From Ephydatia muelleri (Eukaryota > Porifera > Demospongiae > Spongillida > Spongillidae), in assembly GCA_013339895.1 (NCBI GenBank), contig JABACO010000011.1, positions 2,123,746 through 2,187,745 of the forward strand: DNA of 64,000 nucleotides, given 5' to 3'. The notes beneath the pieces were generated by a model. That model had not been told where the DNA came from and searched no databases. It saw only the letters and a list, made by a program, of their open reading frames with translations. Every line of letters begins with the position of its first letter. The first letter of the stretch is position 1. The position numbers and the translations under genes are program-made. Below are positions 60,636 through 64,000 of this stretch, in pieces.

Positions 60636-60875
60636 GAGGGCGTTTGTGTGTGTATTTGCATGTACTGGTATCTGTTTGCATGTGTGCATGTTGTGTTTGT
60701 GCATGTGTTTGTGTACAGGTGAGTGTGTGGTATGTGTGTGTATGTGTTTGTGTACATGTGAGTGTGGTATGTGTGTGTATGTGTGTAGGTGTGTGCACAT
60801 GTATGTGTACACAGTGTGAATGTGTGTGGGTGATGATGGTGTGTATAATATGTGTGTGTGTGTGTGTGTGCATGT
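60636..60875. repeat. Imperfect TG-rich repeat
   Basis: TGTGTGTATG/TGTGTACATGTG-type words; includes two close copies of GTGTTTGTGTACA(G/T)GTGAGTGTG. ORFs across are artefacts. Confidence 0.85.
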
Positions 60876-62284
60876 GTGTATTATCACGTGCCACTGAGCC
60901 CCACCCCACATTCGTCCCTCGAATTGCTTAATTCAGATTAATTGTTTATTCAGCGAATAGCCCAATAGCTATCCTTGTGAAATCATAGATACTAGTAAAT
61001 AGCTGTACCTGCGGCTGCTTATCTCTCGCTTTTAGAAATGAACTAGCCGTATTACTACCTCTTCGTAAAAGAAAACATACACCCGACCGTAGGTCATTCA
61101 TACAGGCGGTGCGCACCAATTAGGGTTCTTGCTACGTGTTGTGGACGAGATCGAGATTCGCCTTACGTAGTACAAAACCACACTGGAGAATGTCTTCGAT
61201 GCAAATAGTTGGTGAGTTAAAGGCACGAACGACTGGGTGCCTATTGGCATACAGTGTACGTACAGGTACACGCACACATGGTGGCAGTCCATGCATCAAG
61301 CAAACTATAGATCCTTCCAGCTAGCTCTACATTAATAGCTAACCTCGTATATGCCCGTAATACTAGAGAACCCGCGTGTATACTGCCTATAGCTCCTACT
61401 AATATTGTAAGGCTTCTTAGTGTGCTGTTTAGTTACTGATGTGTGTGTGAAAAAAAGTGCTGAACTGTTTGAGCATTCTTTTCAACAGTATTCAATGTCA
61501 TAGATATGGCTCTCAACTGGTATGTATGTGTATTTGTGTGTCATGGTGACTTGTGTTAAAATTTGTGGTGTGTGCTAAGTCTAATCCAACGTTGTTCATT
61601 AAGTAAGAGAGTGAGCAGTTTCACCGACATAAGGATGCCTCTTTAGCGCATGCAACTGGGCATGACTTGTAAAAATAATACCACCTAATTCTCAGATTGA
61701 AATGTAATGTTGAGATGATCTTCAAGTGTCAGTGAATTCTTATTTGGTTGTTTCATGCAAATGTATAGTTTTTTTAAAAAAATTTGGTGTTGTAGGTGGG
61801 TGTATTGTTGACTAGCTTTGAAAAACATTCACATGCTTCCTGTTAGAGCTTAGTATTTTAATACTAGTCACTTGCGTGTTTCAAAAGTATTATTCTCATG
61901 CAATGGAAGCAATCTGCTTGTATGCCTGTTTGTCACTAAAGAGAATGTCACTTTGTCATGGAAGGATGAGCCAACAACTTCACTCACAAAATATAGCTGT
62001 TAAAACCCATGTTTGGTACTTTTGTTACTTTTTACTGTGTGGTTGTCCAATCCAAAATACTCACCCAGTGAGGTTACCCTACCCACCACCTAAATACTGA
62101 TGCAACACTGGAAAATACCTTGCAACCTTCAGGCTACCAAATATGTTTTACCCATCACATTCTCGCATCAACAGGGCAATACATTTTAAATTCACACCAA
62201 AAGCTATTACAACACACACATCACACATAGCTAGCTGCCTCTCTTCCAGCAGTTGTTTGAACAAATACAATATTAATCCTCCAG
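60876..62284. other. Gene-poor spacer
   Basis: A short potential first exon (ATG 61190, donor GTGAGT at 61211) has no partner I can identify. No supported gene. Confidence 0.35.
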
Positions 62285-63035
62285 GGATACTCAAGGCTTT
62301 TGAACCAACACACACATCACATACCAACAGCCTAAATATGCGTAATACTTTGCCATGGTTTGAATGTAATTGATCATAATCCCATTTCTGACTTATATGT
62401 ACACTCTTATTAGTGTCTGATGCAGTGCCTTAAAAGAACAAACCCTACATGCATGCATGCATGCAGCTACGCAAATTCACATGCCATATTAATCTTCTCA
62501 AACACCTACCACATTGTCACACCCCACCTGAATATCTAAATAAGTTCTGAATAACCATAAAATCACATCCTTACACACACACAAACCAAACACAAACACA
62601 TACACACAAAAACACACACACAAACACACATGCACCCACACATCACACACAGCACACACAACAAACACCTACACAAACAAACACATACACATACAAACAC
62701 ACTCACAAACACACACAAACAAAAACACACACAAACAAAAATGCACACAAACACACATGCACCCACACATCACACACAACACACACAAATGCATACACAT
62801 GCATGCACATACACATACACACATAAACACACACACAAATAAATCACACATTAACACACACATACAAACATACACACATACAAACACACACAAACATACA
62901 AACAATGGATACTCCAAAAACTCAAGGCTTTTGAGCCAACACACACATCACATACCAACAACCTAAATGTAATACTTTGCCATAGTTTGAATGTAATTGA
63001 TTATAATCCCATTTCTGACTTAAATGTACACTCTT
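62285..63035. repeat. Direct duplication flanking a CA-rich block
   Basis: About 120 bp from ACTCAAGGCTTTTGA to TGTACACTCTT occurs at 62289-62409 and again at 62918-63033 with a few substitutions and one small deletion. Between lies 62570-62905, CACA-rich imperfect repeats with ACACAAACAC and CATGCACCCACACATCACAC units, the latter itself in two copies (62628 and 62755). Confidence 0.85.
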
Positions 63036-63857
63036 CCCAGACCCCCGAGGCTGTACGTGTGTGTACAGGATCTCCCTGAAAGTGTGTACAAATAGGATTC
63101 CTGTTGGGTTTTTTTGGCATTTCCTTTGTGATGAGATTGGTGTGGGATATAGATTCGCTAGATGGTTAGCATTTGTATACAAATGACTGGAATGTGTGTA
63201 TTAGTCTTTTTGATACCTATAGTGGGTAAAACAGGCAGTAATCTTTCACAGGAAGATTATAAAATTGACTACAGCTGCATAAATCTGAAGGTTACACCTT
63301 TCTTGTGTGAGATGCAATTGGTGATAAGTTATAAAGCAATGCCATTTGATCAAACACCTCAAAGAGCACACAGTGTACATGTAGGTCCTGGCAGGAAAGT
63401 GTAAAAAGCATTTGATATTACCTACATATGAAGATTGGGGCTAAGGAGGTATTGCCTTACTGCTGTGTAAGATGGGTTTGTATGGGTTGTTTGAGAAAGC
63501 CAGTTGGATTGTAGCATTCACTAAGGGTGACTAGACATTCTCAGTAGACTGTCTGAACCATAATTAAGGCATTGTTGTACTATGTATTGAGTCAAATAAT
63601 TCATGAGCATATTTGTCCTTGGAGAAGAGTACATGTAGAAGGAAGGGTTGGTATGTTGATTGCGATTAAGGATCACTTTTAGAATGGATTTTTGTCTCCC
63701 AACCAATGAAAATGCATGGATAGAAGTAGTTAACCAAGGAAAGCAGGGATAGTTGTCCAATACAAATGCAGGGATTGTTATCCAATCAAAATGTACCTAA
63801 AAAGTATAAAAAAAGATTAAGGGGTATACATTTCCACTATGCTTGAGAATGCCATGA
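63036..63857. other. Gene-poor spacer
   Basis: An 80-codon ORF (63162-63404) begins with a hydrophobic run (MCVLVFLIPIVG) but shows no domain. Two GGATAGTTGTCCAAT(A/C)-like repeats occur near 63750-63790. Nothing firm. Confidence 0.35.
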
Positions 63858-63980
63858 GTACCAAGACTGTCAATTGAACAAAGAGTTGCCATTGTGAGGC
63901 TGTACTTTTCGAATGGAAAGAATGCCTATCTTACTGTAAGCTTGTTCCTGAGGGAGTACCCTAATTACATTATGCAGTAG
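63858..63980 (+). pseudogene. HTH-like fragment of a transposon protein at window edge
   Basis: Open frame reads LSIEQRVAIVRLYFSNGKNA and ends FLREYPNYIMQ, a pattern like the small helix-turn-helix domain (DUF4817 type) found at the start of several arthropod and animal transposon proteins. It ends in a TAG, so it is likely broken. Confidence 0.4.
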
Positions 63981-64000
63981 CACAGTTCTGAGGGTGGTGC

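Noticed and set aside
61190-61210. Possible first coding exon MSSMQIV followed by GTGAGT
   Set aside because: Seven codons and a donor are not enough; no following exon with matching phase was found.

Overview
The window is eukaryotic and most likely comes from a non-bilaterian invertebrate animal, with a sponge as my best guess. Supporting this are GT-AG introns of about 58-250 bp, TATA-box promoters about 50-70 bp before the start codon, long (TG)n and (TATG)n microsatellites, many MITEs and foldback elements, a Mag/SURL-like Gypsy element, and pieces of a RAG1-N-terminal-like family known from sponges and cnidarians. The organism call is inference. I saw no CRISPR, operons, rRNA or convincing tRNA.

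Layout. 0-5.5 kb: retroelement relic, (TG)86 microsatellite and a decayed DNA-transposon gene (+). 5.5-24.3 kb: a unit of about 7.4 kb present two and a half times in tandem. Each unit carries a small secreted-protein gene (A, +) facing a second one (B, -). In units 1 and 2 the 5' part of B is gone and replaced by a truncated RAG1-N-terminal-like gene; unit 3 keeps an intact B. MITEs sit at the unit joints, and an 819-bp foldback element is inserted in unit 3. 24.3-31.5 kb: gene D (-) of the same secreted family, plus MITEs and minisatellites. 31.5-36.6 kb: long microsatellites, a broken tyrosine recombinase between direct repeats, and an old duplication. 37.3-40.3 kb: a second, better preserved copy of the DNA-transposon gene (-). 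42.2-43.6 kb: Gypsy relic. 46 kb: hAT relic. 47.4-53.8 kb: a seven-exon secreted DOMON-domain gene (+), whose fourth intron holds a 34-bp minisatellite and a complete but defective Gypsy LTR element with a 5-bp target duplication. 54.7-55.6 kb: an intact ORF for a retroelement-type C-terminal endonuclease region. 56-56.9 kb: gene C, fourth member of the secreted family. 58.6-60.3 kb: a 1.7-kb element with 0.3-kb inverted ends and a dead OTU-protease gene. 60.6-64 kb: simple repeats, a local duplication and an HTH-like fragment at the edge.

The main result is the secreted family. Genes A1, A2, A3, B, C and D are three-exon genes with two phase-0 introns, a signal peptide on exon 1, an exon 2 of 54-60 codons ending in an aromatic residue just before the donor, and an exon 3 that in A, B and C begins with Ile and carries a DPA(D/E)V motif. 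They encode 177-193-residue proteins with N-glycosylation sites and few cysteines. I do not recognise the family. It is locally duplicated, has produced a chimera with a RAG1-like gene, and lies among very active repeats, as expected of a fast-evolving extracellular gene cluster.
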